Positions 1-7,016 are shown, counted from the first letter of the stretch. The stretch is 10,039 bases of DNA from Pseudomonadota bacterium (GCA_023417735.1 JAEZEK010000116.1:1-10039), one strand, 5' to 3'. Numbers and translations: made by a program. Notes: a model not told the origin generated them from the sequence alone.

Positions 1-517
1 GATCGCGCTGGCGGCGAGCGGGACGACGCCCTTCACGCTCGCCTGCATCGCCGCTGCGAAGGAGCGCGGCGCTCTCGCGATCGGCATCGCCAACAATCCC
101 GGGACGCCGCTTCTCTCGCTCGCCGACCACGGCGTCCTGCTCGACACCGGTGCCGAGCCGATCGCGGGGTCTACCCGGCTGAAGGCGGGCACGGCGCAGA
201 AGATCGCCCTCAACGTGCTGTCGTCCGCGGTGATGATCCGCCTCGGCCGCGTCCACGAGGGGCTGATGGTCGACGTGCAGGCGGGCAATGCCAAGCTCGT
301 CCGGCGCAGCGAGGAAATGCTCCTGTTCCTGACGGACCGCAGCCGCGAGGCGGTGCGCGAAGCGCTGGTGCGCGCCGGCGGCCGGGTGAAGATCGCTGCG
401 CTCCTCCTGCGCGGCTGCGAACTCCGTCAGGCCGAGGATCTGCTCGCCCACACCGGCGGGCGTCTGCGCGCCGCCCTCACGATGCTGGAAACCGGCTCCG
501 GCATGAAGCAGGATTGA
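1..517 (+). CDS. murQ: N-acetylmuramic acid 6-phosphate etherase, C-terminal part (5' end outside window)
   Basis: MurQ cleaves the D-lactyl ether of N-acetylmuramate 6-phosphate to give GlcNAc 6-phosphate and lactate, a cytosolic step in recycling cell-wall muramic acid. The first complete codon is at base 2, and about 171 residues are visible before the TGA. The fragment opens in the SIS sugar-phosphate fold (IALAASGTTPF, then GIANNPGTPLLSLADH). It continues into the family signature AGSTRLKAGTAQKIALN, followed by LGRVHEGLMVDVQAGNAKL. The C-terminal helical part (from about VKIAALLLRGC) matches the small helical tail of MurQ. The N-terminal catalytic glutamate lies outside the window. The known E. 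coli protein is about 300 residues, so roughly 40% is missing here only because of the window edge. The identity call is firm. The next gene starts 56 bases downstream on the same strand, so read-through is possible. Confidence 0.93.
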   Translation, partial: IALAASGTTPFTLACIAAAKERGALAIGIANNPGTPLLSLADHGVLLDTGAEPIAGSTRLKAGTAQKIALNVLSSAVMIRLGRVHEGLMVDVQAGNAKLVRRSEEMLLFLTDRSREAVREALVRAGGRVKIAALLLRGCELRQAEDLLAHTGGRLRAALTMLETGSGMKQD

Positions 518-562
518 GCCGCCGGAAGGATCGCAACGAGGATCGGAAACAGCAGCCGGAAC

Positions 563-566
563 GGAG
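563..566 (+). promoter_or_regulatory. Shine-Dalgarno GGAG of the copper-storage-like gene
   Basis: GGAG ends 7 bases before ATG 574. It decides the start codon over the in-frame TTG at 514, which sits inside the last codons of murQ. Confidence 0.6.
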
Positions 567-573
567 TCCCGCC

Positions 574-975
574 ATGCATGCGCATTCGATCATTGCCGCC
601 CATCCCGAGGTGAAGGGCAACGTCAATCCCGCGCTCGTCGAGGCGCTCGCGGCGCTCGCCTCCTGCGCCCAGGCCTGCACCGCCTGCGCCGACGCCTGCC
701 TGGCCGAGGACATGGTGAAGGACCTGCGCCAGTGCATCAGGCTCGATCTCGACTGCGCCGACATCTGTGCCATGACCGCGGCGATCGCCACCCGCCGCAC
801 CGGCTCCAACGCGGCGATCCTGCGACGCGCGCTGGAGCTATGCGTGGATGCCTGCCGCGCCTGCGCGGCCGAATGCGAGCGGCACGCCTCCATGCACGAG
901 CATTGCCGGCTGTGCATGGAAGCGTGCCGGCGCTGCGAAGCGGCCTGCGCCGAGGCGATGGTGCGCACCGAGTGA
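574..975 (+). CDS. Csp3-like four-helix-bundle copper storage protein (DUF326 family)
   Basis: Predicted 133-residue protein with 16 cysteines, mostly spaced CxxxC or CxxC along helices: C31, C35, C38, C42, then C54, C61, C65, then C90, C94, C97, C101, then C111, C114, C118, C121, C125. This lines four amphipathic helices with thiols, as in Csp copper storage proteins, which bind many Cu(I) ions inside a four-helix bundle. There is no signal peptide or Tat motif, so it should be cytosolic, as Csp3 proteins are. The N-terminus is histidine-bearing (MHAHS, then H10), and further His/Met residues lie near helix 4 (H104, M107, H108, H110). I chose ATG 574 because GGAG lies at 563-566 with ideal spacing. 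A TTG in the same frame at 514 would overlap the end of murQ and add a charged, non-helical 20-residue leader, so it is unlikely. The hemerythrin-like gene follows after 21 bases. Family call is strong; copper as the metal is inferred from the family. Confidence 0.88.
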   Translation: MHAHSIIAAHPEVKGNVNPALVEALAALASCAQACTACADACLAEDMVKDLRQCIRLDLDCADICAMTAAIATRRTGSNAAILRRALELCVDACRACAAECERHASMHEHCRLCMEACRRCEAACAEAMVRTE

Positions 976-996
976 AGTGAAGAGCGACACGTCCGC

Positions 997-1584
997 ATGA
1001 CGAGCGCACGCGACCCGAGCCGACTGCTGGAACGGCCCGGCCTGCCCGAGGACCTGCAGATCCTCCTGCAGAAATATCCGCGCGTGACGTGGGCGGACCA
1101 CCGCAATCTGGGTGCGCTCGCGCGGTTCTGGATGGGCCGGCACGAAATGTTCCGTGAGCTCTCGGCAGCGCTCGCGGACGGGGCCGGGCGTTACCTCGGC
1201 GGCGAGGTCGATAGCGCCGGCTTCCGGCGTTGGTTCGCGCCGCGGATCGCCTTCTTCCTCGATCAGCTCGAGGGTCACCACCAGATCGAGGATCTGCATT
1301 ACTTTCCGCTGCTGTCGGCGGCGGAAGCGCGCCTGTCGCGCGGCTTCGATCTCCTGGAGGCCGATCACGAGACCATTCACCGCGCACTGGAGGAACTCGG
1401 ATCGGCCTGGCACCTGCTCGACGACACGCTGCGGAGCGGGGCGGACGGACGCGCTGCCACCGAGCACATGGCGCAGAGGCTCGGCGGCTTTCTTTCCCCG
1501 CTCAGGCGCCACCTCGCGGACGAGGAGGATCTGATCGTCCCCGTCATCCTCGACCGGGGCGAAGGCCCGCTCGGGCTCGCCTGA
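997..1584 (+). CDS. Hemerythrin-like (HHE domain) protein
   Basis: 195-residue soluble protein with the features of the hemerythrin HHE cation-binding family (PF01814), an all-helical bundle that usually holds a non-haem di-iron centre for O2, NO or iron sensing or handling. A complete candidate ligand set is visible: H49 (GRHEMFREL), H94 and E98 in LEGHHQIEDLHYFPLL, H124 and H128 in LEADHETIH, and H172 and E176 in RRHLADEEDLIVPVIL. The H-xxx-E spacing in helices two and four is as expected for HHE. About 30 residues precede the first helix. There is no signal peptide, membrane segment or fused signalling domain, so it is a stand-alone cytosolic form. Translation probably starts at ATG 997; the upstream GAAGAG (979-984) is a weak and rather distant ribosome site. 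It lies 21 bases after the copper-storage-like gene and is probably co-transcribed with it. Family call is strong; the physiological role is unknown. Confidence 0.88.
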   Translation: MTSARDPSRLLERPGLPEDLQILLQKYPRVTWADHRNLGALARFWMGRHEMFRELSAALADGAGRYLGGEVDSAGFRRWFAPRIAFFLDQLEGHHQIEDLHYFPLLSAAEARLSRGFDLLEADHETIHRALEELGSAWHLLDDTLRSGADGRAATEHMAQRLGGFLSPLRRHLADEEDLIVPVILDRGEGPLGLA

Positions 1585-1608
1585 CCCGGTACAGGCGATT
1601 GCGCGCCG

Positions 1609-1635
1609 GCGGGGCGGAGACTAACGTTCGCCCGC
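1609..1635 (+). other. Imperfect GC-rich inverted repeat between hemerythrin-like and acyl-CoA synthetase genes
   Basis: GCGGGGCG (1609-1616) can pair with CGCCCGC (1629-1635) if one G is bulged, around a 12-base loop. No T-run follows. It could attenuate transcription between the two genes, or be a chance product of GC-rich sequence. Confidence 0.2.
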
Positions 1636-1651
1636 TCTTCCTGGGGGGCGC

Positions 1652-3304
1652 ATGCTGCCGGTCCGCACCGATTACGACAGTCTCCGCAAGGACTTCCGCT
1701 GGGAGGTGCCGGCGCGGTTCAACATCGCGCGCGCCTGTCTCGCCAAGCCGGACGAGGACCGCGCGGCGATCCTCCAGGTCGACCATGCCGGCCACGTCCG
1801 AAGCTGGTCCTACCGTCTGCTTCGGCAGCAGGCGGCGCGGCTCGCCAATGCGCTTCGCGCACACGGTATCGGCGAGGGCGATCGGATCGCCATCCTGCTC
1901 CCGCAGACGCCCGAGACGGCGATCACGCATCTGGCGGCCTGGAGCATCGGCGCGATCACCGTCCCGATGGCGGTGCTTTTCGGGATCGAGGCGCTGCGCT
2001 ACCGGCTCGAGGATTCCGGCGCCGCGGTCCTCGTGACCCATCATCCGTGCCTGGAGAAGATCGCGGGTATCCGGGACGCGCTGCCGGGCCTGCGCCTCGT
2101 CATCTGCACCGACGGGCCGGGCGACGGTGCAGCCGGCTGGGAGGCGCTCCTCGACCGGGCGTCGGATCAGGTCGCGCCGCTGGACAATCCTGCCGATTGT
2201 CCAGCCGTCATGGTCTACACCTCCGGCACGACCGGCCCGCCGAAAGGCGCGCGGCATGGGCACCGGGGGCTGCGCGGCCATTTGCCGGGCGTGGAGATGA
2301 CCCACGAGTTCCTGCCGCAGCCCGGCGACAGGCTCTGGACGCCGGCCGACTGGGCCTGGGCCGGCGGCCTCTTCAACGTGCTGCTGCCGGGCCTCTTCTT
2401 CGGGGTGCCGGTCGTGGCGCAGCGCACCGAAGGCTTCGATCCGGAGGCGGCCTTCGCGCTGATGGCGGGACAGGAGGTGCGAAACGCCTTCATTCCGCCG
2501 ACCGCACTGACGATGCTGCGCGCGGCGGCACCGCCGCAGGGCCGGCACGGGCTCCGGCTGAGGACGGTCGCTTCGGGCGGCGAGTCGCTCGGCCGCGAAG
2601 CCTACGAATGGGGCCGATCGGCGCTCGGGCTGACCATCAACGAGTTCTACGGCCAGACGGAATGCAATTACGTCCTGTCGTCGTGCGCCGCGATCGGCGT
2701 CAGCCGGCCGGGGGCGATCGGCAAGCCTGTCCCCGGGCACGAGGTCGCCGTCATCGACGGGGAGGGCAGGCGCATGCCGGCGGGCGAGCAGGGGCAGATC
2801 GCCATCCGCGCGCCGGATCCGGTCATGTTCCTCGAATACTGGCGGCGTCCCGACGCCACCCGCGAGAAGTTCGTCGGAGAGTGGATGCAGACCGGCGACC
2901 AGGGCGTGATGGACGAGGACGGCTACATCCGCTTCTTCGGCCGTGACGACGACGTCATCACCTCGTCCGGGTATCGGATCGGGCCCGGCGAGATCGAGGA
3001 CTGCCTGATCGGGCATCCGGCCGTGCGGCTTGCGGCAGCCGTAGGCAAGCCCGATCCGATGCGGACCGAGATCGTGAAGGCCTATGTCGTCCTGAACGAG
3101 GGGTTCGAGGCGGGACCGACGCTTGCCGACGCGATCCGCGCCTTCGTGCGGGAGCGCCTTTCGGCGCACGAATACCCGAGGGAGGTGGCGTTCGTCGCCG
3201 CCATCCCGCTCACCACGACCGGCAAGGTGATCCGGCGCCATTTCCGCGAGGAGGCGAGGCGCGAGGCGGAGGAATCCGCCAAGACCCACGTCACTTCCGG
3301 CTGA
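1652..3304 (+). CDS. Acyl-CoA synthetase, ACSM/acetyl-CoA-synthetase-like (AMP-forming)
   Basis: 550-residue member of the ANL adenylating superfamily. These enzymes activate a carboxylic acid with ATP to an acyl-AMP, then transfer the acyl group to CoA. Motifs are intact and in order: P-loop YTSGTTGPPKGA (residues 189-200), TPADWAWAGGL after it, NEFYGQTECN (about 330-339), TGD (414-416), hinge region FGRDDDVITSSGYRIGPGEIE (about 429-449), and the C-terminal catalytic lysine K525 in TTTGKVIRR. The TPADWAWAGGL and SSGYRIGPGEIE signatures resemble medium-chain (ACSM) and acetyl-CoA synthetase-like enzymes more than FadD. The substrate cannot be read from sequence; a short/medium-chain or aromatic acid is plausible. 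The start is supported by a run of G (1643-1648) just before ATG 1652. It follows the hemerythrin-like gene by 67 bases, and its last 14 bases overlap the 3' end of the opposite-strand acetyltransferase. Confidence 0.9.
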   Translation: MLPVRTDYDSLRKDFRWEVPARFNIARACLAKPDEDRAAILQVDHAGHVRSWSYRLLRQQAARLANALRAHGIGEGDRIAILLPQTPETAITHLAAWSIGAITVPMAVLFGIEALRYRLEDSGAAVLVTHHPCLEKIAGIRDALPGLRLVICTDGPGDGAAGWEALLDRASDQVAPLDNPADCPAVMVYTSGTTGPPKGARHGHRGLRGHLPGVEMTHEFLPQPGDRLWTPADWAWAGGLFNVLLPGLFFGVPVVAQRTEGFDPEAAFALMAGQEVRNAFIPPTALTMLRAAAPPQGRHGLRLRTVASGGESLGREAYEWGRSALGLTINEFYGQTECNYVLSSCAAIGVSRPGAIGKPVPGHEVAVIDGEGRRMPAGEQGQIAIRAPDPVMFLEYWRRPDATREKFVGEWMQTGDQGVMDEDGYIRFFGRDDDVITSSGYRIGPGEIEDCLIGHPAVRLAAAVGKPDPMRTEIVKAYVVLNEGFEAGPTLADAIRAFVRERLSAHEYPREVAFVAAIPLTTTGKVIRRHFREEARREAEESAKTHVTSG

Positions 3305-4400
3305 TCGCCCGCCTCAGCCGCTTCCGAATCCGGCTCTTCGCGTCGAGGAGGCTGGCGACGATGGCGGACGCGCCGCCTGCGCCCACGACCAGAGTCCCGT
3401 AGGGTTCGCTGTCGCGCCACAGCATGGAGAGCATCGGGTTCCCTTCCTCACAGACGGGGTCGACCTCACTCAGGTCGCCGTCGGCGAGCCAGGTCGCCGT
3501 CGCCCGCCACATCAGCTGCTTGCCGGGCGAGGACTGCGCGTAGGCCTCGTCGAAGGCGGTCTTCCACGGGATCGCCAGTCCGCCGGAAGTGATCCGGATC
3601 ATCGCCGCGACGGGCGTCCCGCCGACCCGCATGAGGTCAATCTCCGCCTTGCCGGAGCGTGCGAGGCCCAGCACGGCGCTGCGGGCGAAAGACAGTTCGG
3701 CCGGGTGCTGAGCGAGGGCGGTGCCGCGGCGGCCTTTCCATCCCGACGCCTCGAGCTGGAGGAAGGCCTGGAACGCGGTCGCGACTTCCGCTTCCCCCCG
3801 CGCCGTCTCGAACAATACCGGCTGGCGGTCCTGGAGGCGGCGGAGCTGCCGGCGGAGTTCCTTGCGATGCTTCGGCGCGGCCAGCATGCCCAGCGACGGA
3901 CGTGTCTTCCGGTCGCCGAGGCGCAGCACGGGACGGCTGAAAGGGGCCGCCTCGAAGACGCGCATGCCGCATTTCGTGCCAGCGGCCCGGAGCGTTTCGG
4001 CGGCCGCGCTCGCGAACGGAAGATCGGGGAACAGGATTGGTCCGCAGCCGATCCTGGCCGAACCGGTGAGAAGGGTGGCGAAGGCGGCCTCGCTCGCCGA
4101 CGCATCGACCAGGGGAACGCCGAGCGGAGCGTAGGGATGCGTCCAGACAGACATGCGGCGCGGAAAGCGGGCGCGCACGATCGGCGCGAAGAGGATCAGT
4201 CGGCCGTCGCGCCGGACGGTCGCCAGCTGCACCGCGCCGGGATTGAGCGCTTCCGCGGCCGGCCCGAGGAACGCCGGCTCGAAGAACGGGTTCGGATTGA
4301 CGGCGCGGGCTGCCAAGTCCTCAACCTCGCGGCTGAGAGCCGGCAGCTCCTCGAGGGGCGCAAGGGCAAACGCCGCCGGCGGCGGGCGAGCCCCGTTCAT
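3291..4400 (-). CDS. GNAT-fold acetyltransferase, FemAB/CelD-like (PF13480 type)
   Basis: 369-residue protein resembling the acetyltransferase family PF13480 (BioF2-like, often annotated cellulose-biosynthesis CelD), a GNAT-like fold related to FemAB aminoacyl/acyl transferases. Supporting features are a basic helix KHRKELRRQLRRL (about residues 174-186), the hallmark LEASGWKGRRGTAL around W221, and the following VGGTPVAAMIRI and AYAQSSPGKQLMW segments, typical of the core. The N-terminal half (NPFFEPAFL, LILFAPIV) fits the first GNAT-like lobe. No signal peptide or membrane helix is seen. The C-terminus is very basic (KSRIRKRLRRAISRK). I chose ATG 4400 because upstream in-frame codons read as Ser/Arg-rich non-protein-like sequence; no strong ribosome site precedes it, so the start is less certain. 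The gene lies 112 bases downstream of the DUF924 gene on the same strand and converges on the ACSM-like synthetase. Acceptor substrate unknown; extracellular polysaccharide or lipid modification is only an inference from relatives. Confidence 0.78.
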   Translation of the reverse strand: MNGARPPPAAFALAPLEELPALSREVEDLAARAVNPNPFFEPAFLGPAAEALNPGAVQLATVRRDGRLILFAPIVRARFPRRMSVWTHPYAPLGVPLVDASASEAAFATLLTGSARIGCGPILFPDLPFASAAAETLRAAGTKCGMRVFEAAPFSRPVLRLGDRKTRPSLGMLAAPKHRKELRRQLRRLQDRQPVLFETARGEAEVATAFQAFLQLEASGWKGRRGTALAQHPAELSFARSAVLGLARSGKAEIDLMRVGGTPVAAMIRITSGGLAIPWKTAFDEAYAQSSPGKQLMWRATATWLADGDLSEVDPVCEEGNPMLSMLWRDSEPYGTLVVGAGGASAIVASLLDAKSRIRKRLRRAISRK

Positions 4401-4512
4401 GCCGCAGGCGGATGGGAATGGCGCCCCGCCGGGAAGCCTCGGCCCCGCCGGATCGGCCCAGTGGGGTGACCGCGTGAAGGCACGCCGCAGGTCCGTTCGG
4501 TCCCGACTGGTT

Positions 4513-5064
4513 TCACCCCGCGAACCCGCCGCCGTCGAGATAGGCCTCCTCCGCGGGACTGGTATGGCGTCCGAGAGCGTCGTTTCGATGAGGGAAGCGG
4601 CCGAAGCGCCGGATGATGTGCTCGTGCTCGCGGGCGTAGTGGAGCGTCTCGTCGTTGCGTAGCGGGTAGCAGAGGCGCACGCAGAGGGCCTGCTCGCGCA
4701 GCTGCTCGGCGTGCATGAAGGGCAAATAGAAGAAGACCTTGAGCGCCGGCTCGACGATCGCGTCGTGGCCGGCTGCAAGGGCCCGCTCGGCGATACCCAG
4801 GGCCTTCCCGTCCGCCTCGAAGGCCCGTGCCGTGCCGCGATGGAGGTTGCGCGAGAACTGGTCCAGCAGCAGGATCAGTGCAAGCGCGCCTTCCGGCGTT
4901 TCCTCCCAATGGTCCAGTTCGCCGTTCAGGGCGGCCGCTCGATCGGCCTCGAACCGCGAGCGGATCGCGTCGTCGAAGGCGTCGTCCTTGGTGAACCAGC
5001 GCTCCGGCCCGGCCTCGCGCCAGAACCCGACGACACTTGCCGGCTCGATCGCCGTGCCTTGCAT
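4513..5064 (-). CDS. DUF924 family protein
   Basis: 183-residue cytosolic protein of the uncharacterised DUF924 family (PF06041), which has an all-helical TPR-like fold and no established biochemical role. Family hallmarks are all visible: FWREAGPERWFTKDDAFDDAI near the N-terminus, LALILLLDQFSRNLHRGTARAF in the middle, KVFFYLPFMHAEQLREQ, and the C-terminal HIIRRFGRFPHRNDALGR followed by TSPAEEAYL. Length is normal for the family. ATG 5064 is well supported by GGGAGG (complement of 5070-5075), five bases upstream. It follows the long-chain acyl-CoA synthetase stop by 20 bases on the same strand, so the two genes are very probably one transcript. That linkage hints at, but does not show, a lipid-related role. 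Confidence 0.9.
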   Translation of the reverse strand: MQGTAIEPASVVGFWREAGPERWFTKDDAFDDAIRSRFEADRAAALNGELDHWEETPEGALALILLLDQFSRNLHRGTARAFEADGKALGIAERALAAGHDAIVEPALKVFFYLPFMHAEQLREQALCVRLCYPLRNDETLHYAREHEHIIRRFGRFPHRNDALGRHTSPAEEAYLDGGGFAG

Positions 5065-5069
5065 GTGGA

Positions 5070-5075
5070 CCTCCC
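5070..5075 (-). promoter_or_regulatory. Strong Shine-Dalgarno GGGAGG of the DUF924 gene
   Basis: CCTCCC on the + strand reads GGGAGG on the - strand, five bases before ATG 5064. It lies in the 20-base gap after the upstream synthetase stop, which supports independent initiation within a shared message. Confidence 0.65.
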
Positions 5076-5084
5076 GTGCGGCGT

Positions 5085-6884
5085 TCAGAGTTTCAGGCGC
5101 CCGCTGACTATGTCGCCATAGAGAGCGGCGGTCAGCGGCACGTAGGCCTGTCGCCCGGGATGAAGGAAATAGAGCGCGTCCGCGATCAGCGCCGGATCGA
5201 ATCCCTCCTTCACGAGGTCGACCTTGCGCTGCTTGAAGGTGGACGTGGCGTCGATCTCCCGCTGGATGCGAACGATCACGGGGCGGGCATAGGCCGGAAG
5301 CTGCCGGCACACATGGGTGTAGAAGCCCTCGGGATCCCATCCCTCGTCGACGACCAGGGCGACCATGCCGGCGCGGCCTTCCGTGTTGGGGATCTTCACG
5401 CCGTAAACGTTCGCTTCCTTCACGCCGGGGAAGATGGTGATCGCCTCGGACACTTCCGAGGTGGAGACGTTTTCGCCCTTCCAACGGAACGTGTCGCCGA
5501 TCCGGTCGATGAAGTAGAAGTAGCCGTGGGCGTCCTTTCTCATCAGGTCGCCGGTCCGGAACCAGCGGTCGCCCTTGGCGAACACGTCTGTCATGATCTT
5601 CTTCTGGGTGGCGCCCGAATCCGCGTAGCCTTCGAAGCGCTGGCTCGGCCGGAGCGGGTCGTTCACGATCTGGGAGATCATCTCGCCGACCTCCCCCGGC
5701 GCGCACTTGATGCAGAACCCGTCCGCTCCGCGCACCGGCTGCTCCGTCTCGAGATCGAAGCGGACCACCTCGGTGAGGAACCGGCGCTCGGCCCATTTCG
5801 GGATGCGCCCGACCGAGCCGACCTTCCCGTCGAAATTGAAGAGGACGGCGTTGCCTTCCGTCGCGCCGTACCATTCGAGGATCTTCGGGATGCGGAAACG
5901 GGTCTGGAAGTCCTGCCAGATGTCCGGCCGCAGCCCGTTGCCGGAAGCGAGCCGCAGGCGGTGCCTCGTCTCCTTGGGATGGGTCGGGCTGTTGAGGAGA
6001 TAGCGGCACAGCTCGCCGATATACTGGAAGACCGTGCACTCATTGTCGACGATGTCGTCCCAGAACTGGGTGGCGGAGAACTTCTCGCGGATGATGACGG
6101 TGCCGCCTGCGGTGAGCGCCGCCCCGCTCGCCAGCACGCCGCCCGAGGTGTGGTAGAGCGGCAGGCAGACGTAGATGCGGTCGTGCTGCGACATCGCCAT
6201 CGCCGCGTTAAAGGCGTACATGATCCCTTGAACGCGGTAATGGTTGATGTTGGCGGCCTTCGGGAGCCCGGTCGTGCCGCTCGTGTAGATGTAGAGGCAG
6301 CGGTCGTTGTTCGTCAGCTTCGGCCGTTCCTCGGCCGGGATCGGCTCGTCGGAGAGCCGGTCGACGGCCGTGTCGATGCGCTCCCACCCGGCCGGCGCCC
6401 CGCCGTGGCACCAGAGCTTCGGGCCGGGATCGAGATGCGTCTCCGCCGTCTTGAAGGCGTCGACGAGGCTCGCCTCCACGATGATGTGCTTGGCGTGGAC
6501 GATGTTGATGCAGTGCCCGAGCGCCGGCCCGGTCAGATTGGTGTTGAGGAGGGCGGTGACCCCGCCGGCGCGGGCGATCCCGAGCCAGATCGCGAGGTAT
6601 TCCGGCCGGTTCGGCATCAGGAGGGCGACGGTGTCGCCCTTCGCGATCCCGTTCGCCGCCGCCCAGCGGGCGTAACGGTTCGCGCGTGCGTTGTAGGCGC
6701 GGTAGGAGAAGCTCTCGCGATCGGAGACGAGCGCAGCCTTGTCGCCATGCGTGGCCGCGAGGGCATCGGCGACATCCGGGTATGTGCGGTTGGTGTCCTT
6801 CGCGATCGGGGTGACCTTGGAAAGGGTCCGCAAGGCGCCGCGCAGATAGGCGATCTCGCTTCCTACCCGTTCAACGAACCCCAT
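5085..6884 (-). CDS. Long-chain acyl-CoA synthetase, FATP/FadD6-like
   Basis: 599-residue ANL-superfamily enzyme that activates long- or very-long-chain fatty acids to acyl-CoA. It resembles the bacterial FadD6 / fatty acid transport protein (FATP) branch. Visible motifs: P-loop YTSGTTGLPKAANINHYR (from residue 200, K209), LPLYHTSGG, EWYGATEGNAVLFNFDGKVGSVGR (the FATP-type ATEGN), FRTGDL with TGD at 444-446, DRIGDTFRWKGENVSTSEV, and the C-terminal TSTFKQRKVDLVKEGFDP with candidate catalytic K551. The DRIGDTFRWKGENVST and TFKQRK blocks are FATP-specific and separate it from the ACSM-like enzyme at 1652-3304. I prefer ATG 6884 because AAGGGGGA lies just upstream and the protein then begins MGFVERVGSEIAYLRG, as relatives do. 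An ATG at 6911 adds nine residues (MNAPAQGGR) without a good ribosome site. DUF924 follows closely. Exact chain length is not readable from sequence. Confidence 0.92.
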   Translation of the reverse strand: MGFVERVGSEIAYLRGALRTLSKVTPIAKDTNRTYPDVADALAATHGDKAALVSDRESFSYRAYNARANRYARWAAANGIAKGDTVALLMPNRPEYLAIWLGIARAGGVTALLNTNLTGPALGHCINIVHAKHIIVEASLVDAFKTAETHLDPGPKLWCHGGAPAGWERIDTAVDRLSDEPIPAEERPKLTNNDRCLYIYTSGTTGLPKAANINHYRVQGIMYAFNAAMAMSQHDRIYVCLPLYHTSGGVLASGAALTAGGTVIIREKFSATQFWDDIVDNECTVFQYIGELCRYLLNSPTHPKETRHRLRLASGNGLRPDIWQDFQTRFRIPKILEWYGATEGNAVLFNFDGKVGSVGRIPKWAERRFLTEVVRFDLETEQPVRGADGFCIKCAPGEVGEMISQIVNDPLRPSQRFEGYADSGATQKKIMTDVFAKGDRWFRTGDLMRKDAHGYFYFIDRIGDTFRWKGENVSTSEVSEAITIFPGVKEANVYGVKIPNTEGRAGMVALVVDEGWDPEGFYTHVCRQLPAYARPVIVRIQREIDATSTFKQRKVDLVKEGFDPALIADALYFLHPGRQAYVPLTAALYGDIVSGRLKL

Positions 6885-6911
6885 CCGTCCCCCTTGCGCC
6901 GGCGCGTTCAT
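6885..6911 (-). promoter_or_regulatory. Ribosome-binding region deciding the start of the long-chain synthetase
   Basis: On the - strand AAGGGGGA precedes ATG 6884 at a short but usable spacing. The same stretch would encode the first nine residues if translation began at ATG 6911. No comparable purine run precedes 6911. Confidence 0.45.
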
Positions 6912-6948
6912 TGCCCGGCAGTCCGTTCTTGCTTGCGGCCTGCGCCGG

Positions 6949-6978
6949 TTGCGAACTTAGCATCGGGTGTTCTCTATT
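6949..6978 (+). promoter_or_regulatory. Candidate sigma70-like promoter for the TusA-family gene
   Basis: TTGCGA (6949-6954) and TCTATT (6973-6978) are separated by 18 bases and each match four of six consensus positions. They sit in the 132-base divergent gap, about 40 bases before the tusA-like ATG. This gap holds the AT-richest stretch nearby, and must also carry the promoter for the opposite-strand synthetase. Low to moderate confidence from pattern alone. Confidence 0.3.
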
Positions 6979-7016
6979 GCGAGACTCTGGCGCAGGACTG
7001 CAGCAGGCGGGAGCGG

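Noticed and set aside
514..573. TTG start giving a 20-residue N-terminal extension of the copper-storage-like protein
   Set aside because: It would begin in the last codons of murQ, adds a charged non-helical leader, and lacks the ribosome site that ATG 574 has.
997..1584. Hemerythrin-like protein as part of a bacteriohemerythrin chemotaxis receptor
   Set aside because: No transmembrane, HAMP or methyl-accepting segment is present; it is a stand-alone soluble domain.
1544..3289. 581-codon - strand open frame antisense to the ACSM-like synthetase
   Set aside because: Arg/Gly/Asp-rich sequence without a recognisable fold, opposite a gene with all catalytic motifs. Codon-bias shadow.
4424..4451. 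Direct repeat CCCCGCCGG (4424-4432 and 4443-4451) in the gap before the acetyltransferase
   Set aside because: Nine bases of pure G/C with a 19-base period are expected by chance here; no further copies seen.
4401..4778. N-terminal extension of the acetyltransferase to 4778 (495 residues)
   Set aside because: The added 126 residues are Ser/Arg/Thr-rich and overlap the DUF924 gene in another frame; no family similarity seen.
4513..6039. 508-residue fusion reading of DUF924 with an upstream segment
   Set aside because: The upstream part is an out-of-frame reading of the long-chain synthetase; only the last 183 residues match DUF924, with their own ribosome site.
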